Shown: positions 29,981-39,444, counted from the first letter of the stretch. The stretch: 40,018 nucleotides of DNA from Erythrobacter colymbi (GCF_002155685.1 NZ_MUYK01000019.1:1-40018); one strand, 5' to 3'. Translations and numbers: made by a program. The notes: generated from the sequence alone by a model not told the origin.

Positions 29981-30604
29981 CTACTGGGCTATCGGGAAGA
30001 AGGTCTTGATCCTTCGGGCGGGACGAATGATCTCGAAGCGCCGCTCCATCAGCCGGGAGATACGATAGGCCCCGAAGCCATCGGGTGTCCGCAGCTCGAT
30101 CTTGCTCCCGCGCTTGCTGACCCGGAACTCGCGGTGTTCGCTGCCGTCAGTAAAGCGCAGCGGTTCGGGAAGCCGCAGGATGTCGCCATCGGCAACCTTT
30201 CGCTCCTTGAGACGCAGCATGGCGTAACACCGGTTGCGCCAGTCCAGGGCATAGGGGTGCGAGGATGAGGTGAGCAGTTCCAGGATGCTTCGCGGGCAAT
30301 TCGCCTCGACGGGGCCAGATTGCTCATCCATGTCCTTGTAGCCGAAGATCAGGCCATCGGCCGCCTTCGGGTTCCAGTGGACCAGGCAGATAACCGCCGT
30401 CACGTAGAGCCTCTCGCGATCTTCACCGTAGCGCTCGACGGCTGCATAGTAGGTGCTGCCGGTGAAAACGCTCTTGAGGACCCGGCACCCCCGGAACGGA
30501 GCATCTTCGCAGGCCTCCCGTTCGTAGGTCAGCTGATCGTCGAGATAGGCTTTGGGCGTTTCATGCCCTCCCATCCCTGCGCGGTGCATGTAGAGCCAGC
30601 CCAT
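29981..30604 (-). CDS. DUF6927 family protein
   Basis: This 207-residue protein starts MGWLYMHRAGMGGHETPKAY and has LYVTAVICLVHWNPKAADGL, FGYKDMDEQSGPVEANCPRS and HPYALDWRNRCYAMLRL, which are the conserved parts of DUF6927. The family is common on alphaproteobacterial plasmids and is of unknown function. The C-terminal third (EHREFRVSKRGSKIELRTPD) is a strand-rich addition seen in many members. AAGGA lies 7 bases before the ATG. The preceding gene ends 11 bases upstream, so they form an operon. Confidence 0.85.
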   Translation of the reverse strand: MGWLYMHRAGMGGHETPKAYLDDQLTYEREACEDAPFRGCRVLKSVFTGSTYYAAVERYGEDRERLYVTAVICLVHWNPKAADGLIFGYKDMDEQSGPVEANCPRSILELLTSSSHPYALDWRNRCYAMLRLKERKVADGDILRLPEPLRFTDGSEHREFRVSKRGSKIELRTPDGFGAYRISRLMERRFEIIRPARRIKTFFPIAQ

Positions 30605-30615
30605 GTGCGTGTCCT

Positions 30616-31257
30616 TCAGATGAGCCCCGGCTGAGCCGGAGGTGCGATTTGCAGTTCGCGGGCGATCCGCGCTGTGAGTGCCGGAATGTCGGCAAGCGCG
30701 GTGATCGGAGCCTTGCGCATGACCGCGCCGGGGGGCTTCCAGAACGGGTTCCGCCAGGCGAGACCCGGTTCGCCGAACCGCTCGGGGCTGATGCGGATGT
30801 AGACACCGTCTGCTTCGAGCACATGCTCACCGGCGAGGGCCTCCTGCGAGGTGTAGTAGCTGATGCGGTAGGCGGAATGATCGAGCCCGATCCCGGCTGC
30901 GATCTGGCGCAGCGCGCGCGTACCCTCGCGCCGGTAGTGTCGCAGTTCTTCAGGACGATAGTCGATCCCGCGCTTGACCAGCGCAATGATCGCAGGTCGG
31001 TGCTTGAGCTCGCCGAGGCGCTCGATGCACTGTGCCCGCAAGATCTGGTCGTCGGCCTCGCAGGTTGTCGGCCTTCCGTCGGCAATGCGCTGAAGGTGGC
31101 GAGTGAGGAGCAGAACCGCGGGACAGGTGGCGACCTGCCGGCCTGCGAGGCGCACATCATCGACGGCCTCGTTCAATGCTCGCAGCGCGGTCTCGAACGT
31201 CGTCAGCCCATAGGGCTCGAGCGCGCGGCGGTAACGATAATCGATGTCGCAGGACAT
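30616..31257 (-). CDS. Hypothetical helical protein (213 aa)
   Basis: No family recognised. It begins MSCDIDYRYRRALEPYGLTT, is strongly helical up to about residue 130 (NEAVDDVRLAGRQVATCPAV, RHYRREGTRALRQIAAGIGL), and then has a strand-rich part, SEALAG-like TSQEALAGEHVLEADGVYIR, and a Pro-rich end. AAAGGAAG stands 4 bases before the ATG at 31257, which is preferred to the in-frame ATG at 31284 located in the leader hairpin. It is followed closely by the DUF6927 gene. Confidence 0.65.
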   Translation of the reverse strand: MSCDIDYRYRRALEPYGLTTFETALRALNEAVDDVRLAGRQVATCPAVLLLTRHLQRIADGRPTTCEADDQILRAQCIERLGELKHRPAIIALVKRGIDYRPEELRHYRREGTRALRQIAAGIGLDHSAYRISYYTSQEALAGEHVLEADGVYIRISPERFGEPGLAWRNPFWKPPGAVMRKAPITALADIPALTARIARELQIAPPAQPGLI

Positions 31258-31269
31258 GCGGCTTCCTTT

Positions 31270-31287
31270 CCATTGCAAGTGCAATGG
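31270..31287 (-). promoter_or_regulatory. Leader hairpin between purine tract and ribosome site
   Basis: CCATTGC (31270-31276) and GCAATGG (31281-31287) form a perfect 7-bp stem with a 4-base loop, just upstream of the AAAGGAAG ribosome site. Confidence 0.5.
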
Positions 31288-31306
31288 CCTCCTCCCCCTC
31301 CCCTCA
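31287..31306 (-). repeat. Purine-tract leader motif, copy 6
   Basis: On the minus strand GAGGGGAGGGGGAGGAGGC begins at the stop codon of the preceding gene and runs into the leader hairpin. Confidence 0.5.
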
Positions 31307-31696
31307 ATGCAGACTGCGGTGATGTTTCCCTGAGCTTCTCAGGGACAGTGGCTCATAGATCATCGGCCGCAAGAGAGCCCCGGGAGCGACCTGTTCGAGG
31401 ATTCTCGCAATCGCCGAGACCGCAGCGCCAGCCTCGGTTGTCTGGATAACCAGGGAGCCGCCCTGCCCCGGATCGGACACCAGTGACCAACCGGGTTCTC
31501 CTTTGCCGAGGAGGCTCTCCAGGACCGCATGACGGTTCCGCCCGGGGAACAGCACCCCAACATGGCCGCCGAGCGCTGCGCCAATGTCCGCAGAACCTCT
31601 GCTCGCAAGGTCGCTGGCATAGCGGCTCAGCTGCGCAAGCCGCACCGCGTCGTCTGCGGTTGGCTCAAGCGTAAGCCGGAACTGGCGCCTCTTCAT
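31304..31696 (-). CDS. Hypothetical protein overlapping ardC (130 aa)
   Basis: No family recognised. It begins MKRRQFRLTLEPTADDAVRL, continues AQLSRYASDLASRGSADIGA and GSLVIQTTEAGAAVSAIARI, and ends in a basic tail. The start overlaps the end of the ArdC gene by 32 bases, and its AGGAAG ribosome site lies inside the ArdC reading frame, so translation is coupled. The middle (ALGGHVGVLFPGRNRHAVLE) could be a small alpha-beta domain. Confidence 0.62.
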   Translation of the reverse strand: MKRRQFRLTLEPTADDAVRLAQLSRYASDLASRGSADIGAALGGHVGVLFPGRNRHAVLESLLGKGEPGWSLVSDPGQGGSLVIQTTEAGAAVSAIARILEQVAPGALLRPMIYEPLSLRSSGKHHRSLH

Positions 31697-32609
31697 GGGC
31701 TTCCTCCGCAGGTTCACTCTCATAGCCCGAATAGGCTGCAAGCAGGTTGAAAGCCTGATCGGCCTTGGCGGCAGCCGTGATGATCGCGGTCTTGTCGGAT
31801 TTCAGGATATCGAGCCAATGGGCGATGTAGCTGGCGTGGCTTTCATGGAGGTCTGCGGGGAGGCCCAGCTCATAGCAGATCCGGGCACTGACCTGCTCCG
31901 CGACCAGTTCCTCGAAGGCGTAGGCCTTGTCGCCGAACCGCTTGCCGAATGTGCGCGCGAGCCGCGAGGGGTGCCCGCTCCAATGGCCGAGTTCGTGCGC
32001 TTTGGTGGCGACATATCCGTCCTCGGTGCGGAAGGCGCCGCGTTCTGGAAGCTGGATATAGTCTCCGCCCGGAGAGAAGAATGCACGGTCACCGCCATGG
32101 CGGATATCAGCAGGTATCGGAGCAAAGAAGGCCTGGATGGCCGCTGCCTTCACAGAGGGTTGCGGCGGTGCTTCGGGGACCGGACTGGGATAGAAATGCG
32201 GCGGCAGGCCTTCGATCTGCGAGGCATTGAAAACGCTGTAGGATCGCATGAACCGGATGGTTTTCGACGTCTCCTCGCCAGTCGCCTGATCTACGTCGGT
32301 CTTGCTCGTGCTGTTGAAATAGATGCTCGGCTCGGCCGTCTCACCCTTGCGCACTTGCCCGCCCAGTTCCTGAGCCTGACGATAGGTCATCCAGTAGCGC
32401 GAGGCGTAGCCGAAGCAGTCGGCGACAGCCCAGAGATAGAGGCGATTGATCCCGGTGTAGGGCAGTCCGCCTGCACGCAAGGGCGCGCCCCCTGCCCCGG
32501 TCTTTTTCCAGGGCCGCCGCCAGGGCATTGTGCCGGCCTCGATCCGTGCAATGATGAGATTGGTAATTTCCTGCGCGACATCGCGCTTTGGTCCGCGGCG
32601 CATCGGCAT
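31665..32609 (-). CDS. ardC: ArdC-type antirestriction protein
   Basis: This 314-residue protein has the ArdC layout. An N-terminal single-stranded DNA-binding domain (RDVAQEITNLIIARIEAGTM, PWRRPW) is followed by GINRLYLWAVADCFGYASRY. A zincin-type metallopeptidase domain follows, with HELGH at residues 205-209 (HELGHWSGHPSRLARTFGKR) and the third metal ligand expected in AFEELVAE. ArdC of R388 is needed for transfer into some hosts, probably by protecting incoming single-stranded DNA. The active-site residues are all present. GAAGGGAA precedes the ATG at 32609. The terminator of the ParB-like gene lies between the two genes. Confidence 0.9.
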   Translation of the reverse strand: MPMRRGPKRDVAQEITNLIIARIEAGTMPWRRPWKKTGAGGAPLRAGGLPYTGINRLYLWAVADCFGYASRYWMTYRQAQELGGQVRKGETAEPSIYFNSTSKTDVDQATGEETSKTIRFMRSYSVFNASQIEGLPPHFYPSPVPEAPPQPSVKAAAIQAFFAPIPADIRHGGDRAFFSPGGDYIQLPERGAFRTEDGYVATKAHELGHWSGHPSRLARTFGKRFGDKAYAFEELVAEQVSARICYELGLPADLHESHASYIAHWLDILKSDKTAIITAAAKADQAFNLLAAYSGYESEPAEEAHEEAPVPAYA

Positions 32610-32618
32610 TTCCCTTCG

Positions 32619-32660
32619 TGGAAGAAGAAGGCCCGGCCACTCGAGTGAGCGACCGGGCCA
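32619..32660 (-). terminator. Intrinsic terminator of the ParB-like gene
   Basis: Read leftwards, GGCCCGG (32653-32659) pairs with CCGGGCC (32630-32636), followed by TTCTTCTTCC. The loop contains the palindrome CACTCGAGTG. It lies 26 bases after the stop at 32686. Confidence 0.75.
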
Positions 32661-32685
32661 GGACATCAGGAGGAGGGTGAGGCGT

Positions 32686-34764
32686 TCAGGCAGCCACTGC
32701 CGTGTCTGTGGCGGCGCCTTCGGGTTCCTCTTCGGCATCCGGCAGTGCGACCACCCCCTCGATCGCGTCGATGTCGGCCTTGCCGTCTTCGGAGGCATCA
32801 GGATCAGCGCTTTGTGCGCCCTCCGGCATGGCCGCACTGAACTTCATGGCCTCGGGCAGCCAGGCAAGGGCGGCTTCCTTGACCTCCTGCTCGATGATCG
32901 CCTTACCGGCGAAGATCGTCTCGCACGTCTTGGCGAGGTCCGCCTTCTTGGACGCCGCATAGCGCGCAGCGAGGTCACTTCCGCCAACCTCGGTCAGCGC
33001 GGCGAGGCAGGAAGTCTTGCTCACCCGGTCGAAGAAATTCTCGGCAGTCGGCCGCCACAGAGCCGCAACGTCGACATCGAGCATCGACCCAAGCACGGCA
33101 TGAACCGGATGATACTCGGATCCATAGCCCTTCTTGGCCTCGAGCGAGAGCGCCACCGCATAGGCAAGCCAGGCCGCCTTAGCGTCATCTTCGAGGTCGC
33201 GGAAGGCGATGAAACGGGCCGCAACACTGCCCTGCTCCTGCCACGCCTTGTCGAGACCATCCTCGGCCTCGGCGAGAATGCCCTCGGCCGCTGATTGCGG
33301 AACCTCGCCGGTCGCAGGATCGCTCGGCCGTCCCGCCTTGATCGAGGTGCCCTTCCCCTCATAGCTGCGATTGTCCGCGAGCGCGAAGATGGCGAAATCG
33401 AGGGCAAGCCCCGGATCGCCAAGCAGGCAGGCCGACAGGATATTGCGGCGCTGAACGGCGAGCTCGTCGAACAGCCTCGCGCTGATCGGCTTCTCGCTTC
33501 CGGGTGCGATCGCCTCAGGCCGTGCGGGAGCACCACTTGCGCGGCTCCCTGAGGTCGGCGCTGGCTCTTCTGCCGTTGCGGTGACATTGCCTTGGTCATC
33601 GGTCTCGAACGACAGCCGCTTCTCGCTGTAGTAATCGGCCTCGAGAACCATCTCGCCGCGGGTGGTGAGCACGAGGAAGCGGCCGACTTCACCGCGCCAT
33701 TCTTCAGGCAGCTCGCGAACCGGATTGTTGAGGTCGCTGCGTTCGGCATCGAGAGCCTCGTATTCGGCCTCGAGCTTTCCGAAATCGACGTCCTCTTGCT
33801 CTTCACCTTCATCGAAGATCGCGTTGATCTCATCTATCCGGGCATCGATCTCGTCGATGCGGGCGCGCGCCGTTTCCGAGAGGGGCACGGGCGGGAGCCG
33901 GACAGCGGAGACGCCCATCTCGCTGCGGGCCTGCCAGGAATTGCTGGCGGCCACCGGGCTGATCCAGGCGAGACCGGTCTCCGAGGTCAGGCGCTCGGCT
34001 TCCGCTTCCATCTTTTCGGAGGCGAGCCGGTGCGCGATCTCGATATCGATCCAGCGATCCTCGCCCGCATCGCTGAACAGATCCCGCTCGACCTTGCCGC
34101 CGGCAGCCACATAGGCATCTTCGCCGATCAGAAGCGCGATAGGGTCATTACCGCGCATCGAGCCGGTGGCGACCATGCGGCGAATGGCGTCGGCGCTGGG
34201 GTTGTAGGCATGGCGCATCTGCTCGAAGACGCGGATCTGCACTTCGTGCTGGTCGGTCGCAGCATAAGCTTTGGCGATTTCGAGGGTGATGTCACCGGCG
34301 GCGAGTGCCTCGAAAATCGGCGCTGCCAGATTAGCAAGGCGCAGCCGGCCTTCGACGAACCGCTGGGTGAGTCCGAAGCGCTTGGCTACGGCCGCGATAT
34401 CGCTGCCTTCCTTGATGAAATGCTGGAAGGCGCGGCATTCTTCAGCCGGAGACATGCCGACCCGCTGGAAGTTCTCGGCGAGCGAGGCTTCGCCCGCCGT
34501 CTCTTCGCTACCCTCGAGCAGCTTGCATTCTACTTCGGCATCCGCAGCCCAGGCCCCGCGATCAATGATCATGCCAATGGCCCGCAGGCGGCGGCCACCG
34601 GCGATCACCGCAAACTGGCCGCGCTTCTTGCTCTTGGTCACCAGCAGGTTCTGCAGGAGGCCGCGGGCCTCGATGTCCGCAGAAAGCTGCGCGTCGTCTT
34701 GGTCATTGCGTGTTTTGCGCACGTTCGCATCGCTCAAATAGAGCTTGGAAAAGGGAATCAGCAT
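32686..34764 (-). CDS. Large ParB/RepB-like nuclease-domain protein
   Basis: This 692-residue protein has a ParB N-terminal domain: LIPFSKLYLSDANVRKTRND, LSADIEARGLLQNLLV, then AVIAGGRRLRAIGMII and LAENFQRVGMSPAEECRAFQ, followed by an HTH (IAAVAKRFGLTQRFVEGRLR). The remaining 450 residues are acidic and unique to the long plasmid form, with a helical stretch (ARIDEIDARIDEINAIFDEG). Because no ParA is next to it and the protein is so long, a role other than partition is likely; this is inferred. AGGAG lies 9 bases before the ATG. Confidence 0.86.
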   Translation of the reverse strand: MLIPFSKLYLSDANVRKTRNDQDDAQLSADIEARGLLQNLLVTKSKKRGQFAVIAGGRRLRAIGMIIDRGAWAADAEVECKLLEGSEETAGEASLAENFQRVGMSPAEECRAFQHFIKEGSDIAAVAKRFGLTQRFVEGRLRLANLAAPIFEALAAGDITLEIAKAYAATDQHEVQIRVFEQMRHAYNPSADAIRRMVATGSMRGNDPIALLIGEDAYVAAGGKVERDLFSDAGEDRWIDIEIAHRLASEKMEAEAERLTSETGLAWISPVAASNSWQARSEMGVSAVRLPPVPLSETARARIDEIDARIDEINAIFDEGEEQEDVDFGKLEAEYEALDAERSDLNNPVRELPEEWRGEVGRFLVLTTRGEMVLEADYYSEKRLSFETDDQGNVTATAEEPAPTSGSRASGAPARPEAIAPGSEKPISARLFDELAVQRRNILSACLLGDPGLALDFAIFALADNRSYEGKGTSIKAGRPSDPATGEVPQSAAEGILAEAEDGLDKAWQEQGSVAARFIAFRDLEDDAKAAWLAYAVALSLEAKKGYGSEYHPVHAVLGSMLDVDVAALWRPTAENFFDRVSKTSCLAALTEVGGSDLAARYAASKKADLAKTCETIFAGKAIIEQEVKEAALAWLPEAMKFSAAMPEGAQSADPDASEDGKADIDAIEGVVALPDAEEEPEGAATDTAVAA

Positions 34765-34777
34765 CTCGGTCACTCCT

Positions 34778-34810
34778 GATCTGCTCCCGGCCATCACCGG
34801 GGCACAGATC
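34778..34810 (-). promoter_or_regulatory. Leader hairpin of the ParB-like gene
   Basis: GATCTG (34778-34783) and CAGATC (34805-34810) pair, with an inner CCCGG/CCGGG stem. The hairpin ends directly before the AGGAG ribosome site. Confidence 0.5.
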
Positions 34811-34826
34811 CCCTCCCCCTCCCCTT
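34810..34826 (-). repeat. Purine-tract leader motif, copy 7
   Basis: On the minus strand AAGGGGAGGGGGAGGGG lies about 50 bases upstream of the ParB-like start and leads into the hairpin. It is the cleanest copy. Confidence 0.55.
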
Positions 34827-34906
34827 GTTTGTCGGGTTCAAGCATCCAAGATCCTGTGCACTTGTCGCAGTCACCGTGGGTTCAGCGCCTTCGGTGCTGC
34901 CTCCCA

Positions 34907-37900
34907 TCACCGCATCAGGAGCGCCGCCAGCACGGCCTCTGCTGCCGTTGTCGGAATGAACACCCTTGTGCGGAACGAAATGATCTCGGTGAAACAGCCG
35001 ATGCTCTTCAACCAGGGCAGCTGATCGACGGGGGCGCCAACGATCTCGTAGCGCTGCTCGTTGGCGACCCGCGAGGACTTGATGGTGGCCTCGAACGGTT
35101 GCTTGATAGGTATCGTCCGATGCTCGCCGAGCGCCTTGAGGATCGTTTGCTCCGAGAGTTCGACATTCGAGGTAATGTCGAACTTCTGCAAAAGGTTTGC
35201 GACGTCGAGCTCGTGAACGATGCGGCCGAGCCAGCTGCGTCCCTCCTCATCGACGATTCGCCTCACTTCCAGATAGTCGATCGGAAGGCTCGACCATATC
35301 GGCAGCAGCAGTCCTGTGGCGAGGTAGATCTTCTCGGTTGTCAGCTTCTCGGCCAGCTCGGCGACTTCGGCACACCAAAGTTGCTCGAAGGTCTCCCGAG
35401 GACATTCCGCCCACGCAGACTCGGCAAGATCATCAAGGTGATGGTATTCGCGGCGCAGCGGTCGGTGGAGAATGACGCGGCGGATCAGTTCGCCCCGATC
35501 GGTCATGAAATGCCGGGACGGCTCAGCCAGCGCCGCCCTGCCGCTCTTGGTATTGTGCATCAGCATGCACCCGTCCGACAGCTCGAGGCGCTGCTTCACC
35601 CTTTCCAGCGTGATTGGCCGGGTACGCGTCCTGAGCGCCAGCTGGAGGAGGTGCGAGGTCGCCCCGGTCCGTGCATCCGTCCGCAGCACAATATCTTCGA
35701 TGACGTCGGCACTTTCGACCTGGATCGTTTCGACGCCCACATCGAGAGAACCGGCCTCACGCGCCGCGGAAACCCGGGCTTCGAGGAGCCCGAGAAACTC
35801 ATCGAAAATTGCGTTCTGCATGCCGATCGGCAGGGCAAGAATGCGGTTGAGCCACCGCTGGATCGGGGGAAGGTCTTCTTCGAGCACGCCATCCTGGGAG
35901 ACGATCGTCAATCCGCTGCGTTGCTCGAAGTCGGACAAGGTCACGCTCTTCAGCGTTCCCTCTGCGAGGAGGCCGAACCAGCTGGTGAGCGCCGCCTTGG
36001 CATAAGGGCTTTCGAGATTGTCCGCCGGATCGAACAGATTCTGGCCACCGGTTTGGCGCTGGCCACGCGTCAATGCCCCAAGGCTGTCGAGGCGCCGCGC
36101 GATCGTGCTGGTGAAGCGCAGCTCACCTTTGCAGTTGGTCGTGACCGGCCTGAATAGGGGGGTGTTCGCCTGATGAGTGCGGTGGGTGCGGCCGAGGCCC
36201 TGGATGGCCCGGTCAGCGCGCCAGCCCGGCTCTAGAAGGAAATGCACCCGGCGCTTCTGGCAGGGTGCGTCAAGGCTGGCATGGTAGGAACGCCCCGTTC
36301 CGCCTGCATCGCTGAAGACGAGAATGGGTTTGCGGCCATCCATGAACTGGTCGGTTTCCGACTGGTTCGTGCGGGGGGAGCGAGTTTCGAGGCGCTGGCT
36401 ACCATCGGCCTGAGAAATGAGGCGCTTTGTGCGCCCGGTGACTTCTGCGACCTTATCCGTCCCGTAGTGTTCGATGATCCCGTCGAGGGCTGGCTTGATT
36501 GGCGGCATCGCGCAAAGATGCTCGATCAGCTCGGCGCGCCGGGCGATCGCAGCCTGGTTGTGCACGGGGCGGCCGTCCTCGTCGAACATCGGCGTCGAAC
36601 GGGTAGCACCGGTGTCGTCGGTGTAGAACGTCATCTGCTGGGTGGGAAAAGCTCGCTCGAGGTATTCGATGACCGCATCAAGCGGGCTGAGATCAAGGTC
36701 GAGTTCGGCCCGCTCTTCGGGTGAAAGGCTGTCGAGCCTTCGGTCGAGGATGCTTTCGGCGGTCGAGACCAGCTGAACCACGACCACGTCATCCTGGTCC
36801 AGGTGCTTATTGATGGCGCTGATCAGAGTCGGGAGCTTCATCGAAAGCAGCAGCTGGTTGAAGAAGCGCTGCTTGGTGCTTTCGAAGCGGCTGCGGGCTG
36901 CGGCCTTCGCGCCGCCGTTCAGCGTGGTGCCGTCGATCTCGTCGACCACACCGGTCAGCGCGAGCGCCTCCTCCATGTTCTGGTGAATAATCGCCCAAGC
37001 ATCCGCATAGGTGTCGTAGACAGCGATCTGCTGGGCCGTCAGGCCGTGCTTGAGGATTTCGTACTCGACCCCGGCAAAGCTCAGCGCCCGTGCCTGGTAA
37101 AGCCCAAGGGCCTTAAGGTCGCGCGACACCAGCTCCATCGCAGCGATGCCACCTGCCCTGATCTGGCTGATGAAATCCTCGCGGTTGGCAAACGCCGTTC
37201 CTGGTCCCCAAAGGCCGAGCCGAACCGCATAGGCGAGATTGTTGGCTTCAGAGGCCCCGGTCGCCGAGGCATAGAGCACGCGGGCCTTGGGCAGATGGTT
37301 CTGGAGCATGACGCCGGCGATGCCCTGCTGGGAACCTGATTTGCTCCCGCGGGCGCCCTCGCCTCCTGCCACCCCGCCCATTTCGTGGCTCTCATCAAAG
37401 GCGATGACACCTTCGAAATCCGCCCCGGCCCAGTCCAGCAATTGCTTCAGACGGGTCGCATCCTGCCTCTGACTGCGCAGCGTCGGGTACGTGACGAAGA
37501 GGATCCCCTCGCGGAACGGCACTGGCTGATCGATTTTCCAGCTGGAGAGCGGTTGAATGTCGGCAGTCATCCCGCCGATCGCGCTCCAATCCCGGCGCGC
37601 ATCTTCGAGCAGGCTCTCGTTCTTGGATACCCAGATCGCCTTGCGGCGTCCGGCTAGCCAGTTGTCTAGAATGCAGGCGGCAATCTGTCGGCCTTTGCCC
37701 GCGCCAGTGCCATCACCGAGGAAGTAGCCCTTGCGGTAGCTGTGTCCGTCTTCGGCCAGAGTGAGAGCGACACCTTCGTCAGCCGGGACGAACAGGCCCG
37801 GCAGATACTGCTGCCAGGCATTGCCGGCATAGATCACCGTCTCGAGCTGCGCTTCCGAAAGCAGGCTTTCTTTGAGGATGCGGCCCTGCAGGCTGGGGCA

Positions 37901-38826
37901 ATACTCCGGCACCGGCGCTGGTATGGAGCCCATGGCCACACTTTCCACCAGCGGGGTCGGGTGCGCCTTTGCACCATCGATGTCGATCCGGCTCGGGCGG
38001 TAAGGCAGATAGACACCGGCCTGCTCGCCCAGAGGGCGCGGCGTTGCCAGGCTGCGAAAAACAAGCGGCGATATCGATGGCGCTTCGATTACGCGCGGCT
38101 TAGCCGCAGGCGGCTTTGCACTTGTGCGCATCGCCTTGAAAAGCGTGCCGGGCTTGGTCTGCTGCCGTGCGTAAATTGGTGAAGCCTCGCAAGGACCGAC
38201 TGCCCGCTTCACCACTGCAACCGCCGCGGCAATCTCGGCGACATTCGATCTAGCGAGGATCGCAGGACGGATGTTTCCGGGAACCTTGTCGATCACGTAG
38301 AGGCGAACCGGCACGCTGGTCCCCTGCTTGTGGTAGCACCTGGCAAGGCGGCAAGCTGTTTGCACCGTGCAGTTCTCGAATGTCTGGTCATAGATTTTCG
38401 AGAGCCTAGCGCTGGTGGTGAACCAGTCCGGCATGATAGCGACAAGTCTGCCGCCAGGAGCCAATCGACCGAGCGCGGCGCGCAGATGGCGGACAGCAGC
38501 GAATTGATCGACGCCCCTTCCCTCCGAACGGGAGAACGGGGGGTTCATGAGAATCAGGCTGGGGCGCAGCGAAGGATCCAGCGCGGAAGCCAGCATCGCA
38601 CCGTCGATCCCGGTAAGCTTGGCATGTTTGAACAGCAGAGCGAGTTTCTCACGGCGTTTGGGATCAAGCTCATTGAGGTGCAGCTGCCTTACTGTCGGCA
38701 GGCTGGCCACGAGCGCACCATGTCCCGCACTCGGCTCCAGCACGATGTCGTCTGGCCGGGGCTGCGCAAGGACAGTCGCAAGTGCCGCAAGATCGGCAGG
38801 CGTGGAGAACTGTTGAAACCGAATCT
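34907..38826 (-). pseudogene. Strawberry-notch methyltransferase-helicase, 5' end lost to Tn3-type insertion
   Basis: The remaining frame codes for over 1300 residues. At its start come IRFQQFSTP and IVLEPSAGHGALV (AdoMet motif I), then LMNPPFSR (NPPF, the motif of N6-adenine methylases). A superfamily 2 helicase follows with GDGTGAGKGR (Walker A), AFDESHEM (motif II) and QGLGRTHRTHQ (motif VI), as in the bacterial strawberry-notch group. Reading upstream, the frame runs into the transposon repeat at 38826 and meets a TGA at once, so the N-terminal part (perhaps 100 residues) is lost. A GTG at 38743 could start a shortened protein that keeps both enzymatic domains. Confidence 0.85.
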
Positions 38827-38864
38827 GGGGTCAGGACATAGAACGGGCACAGATATACGCTAAG
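38827..38864 (+). repeat. Tn3-family 38-bp terminal inverted repeat
   Basis: The sequence starts GGGGTCAGGACATAGAACGG and ends TACGCTAAG, exactly 38 bases. Tn21, Tn501 and Tn1721 repeats likewise start GGGG, end ACGCTAAG and are 38 bp long. Confidence 0.8.
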
Positions 38865-38879
38865 CGTCTCTGCGCGCAC

Positions 38880-39422
38880 TTATGGGTCGACTCTATGCGT
38901 CGACGACTCCAGCATTCCAAAGGCATCCATCGGACAGTTGTAGCATCGCCTCTCGTCGCAGAGCCGGCATATCGTCAGCGCCGAGACAGCGTCGTCAGAC
39001 ATCTGCGCAAGTATTGTCTCGGCAATACGTTCCAGCACGAGGCGGTCAGCATTCGAGACATGGCTAAGGATTTCGGATAAAGTCTCGTTTCTTCGTTGCA
39101 GGATCGCAGATAGGCGAGTCTCGCCTGCCTCAGTGAGCATCAGCGCTACTGCACGACGGTCCCGTAGCGCTTTGGATCGAACGGCGAACCCGGCTGCAAC
39201 CAATCGATCGACAAGCCGCACCGTCCCCGCGTGGGACAAGCCTAGCACCCGTCCTAATTCGTCGATCGAAAGACCGGTCGCGTGACCGATGACGACGATC
39301 GCCGCGGTGGTTTCGCCACCGCCGGGTATCGTCGGGTCGAATGCCGCCTTCTTAATTCGATCGGTGATGCCCACTGCGAGGGCGCCGAACAGATTGACGA
39401 GCCGGTCCGAGAGTACGTTCAA
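38880..39422 (-). CDS. MarR-family regulator with C-terminal Cys cluster
   Basis: This 180-residue winged-helix repressor has GLSIDELGRVLGLSHAGTVR then LVDRLVAAGFAVRSKALRDR and RAVALMLTEAGETRLS, the MarR core. A C-terminal extension, CRLCDERRCYNCPMD (Cys152, 155, 160, 163), makes a CxxC-x4-CxxC cluster that could bind zinc or sense oxidants. The start shown is a TTG at 39422; an in-frame stop lies just upstream and no good ribosome site is seen, so the true start is unsure. It is divergent from the membrane protein gene, with palindromes between them, and probably represses it. Confidence 0.8.
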   Translation of the reverse strand: MNVLSDRLVNLFGALAVGITDRIKKAAFDPTIPGGGETTAAIVVIGHATGLSIDELGRVLGLSHAGTVRLVDRLVAAGFAVRSKALRDRRAVALMLTEAGETRLSAILQRRNETLSEILSHVSNADRLVLERIAETILAQMSDDAVSALTICRLCDERRCYNCPMDAFGMLESSTHRVDP

Positions 39423-39444
39423 AGGGTTGCATCATTCATTGATG

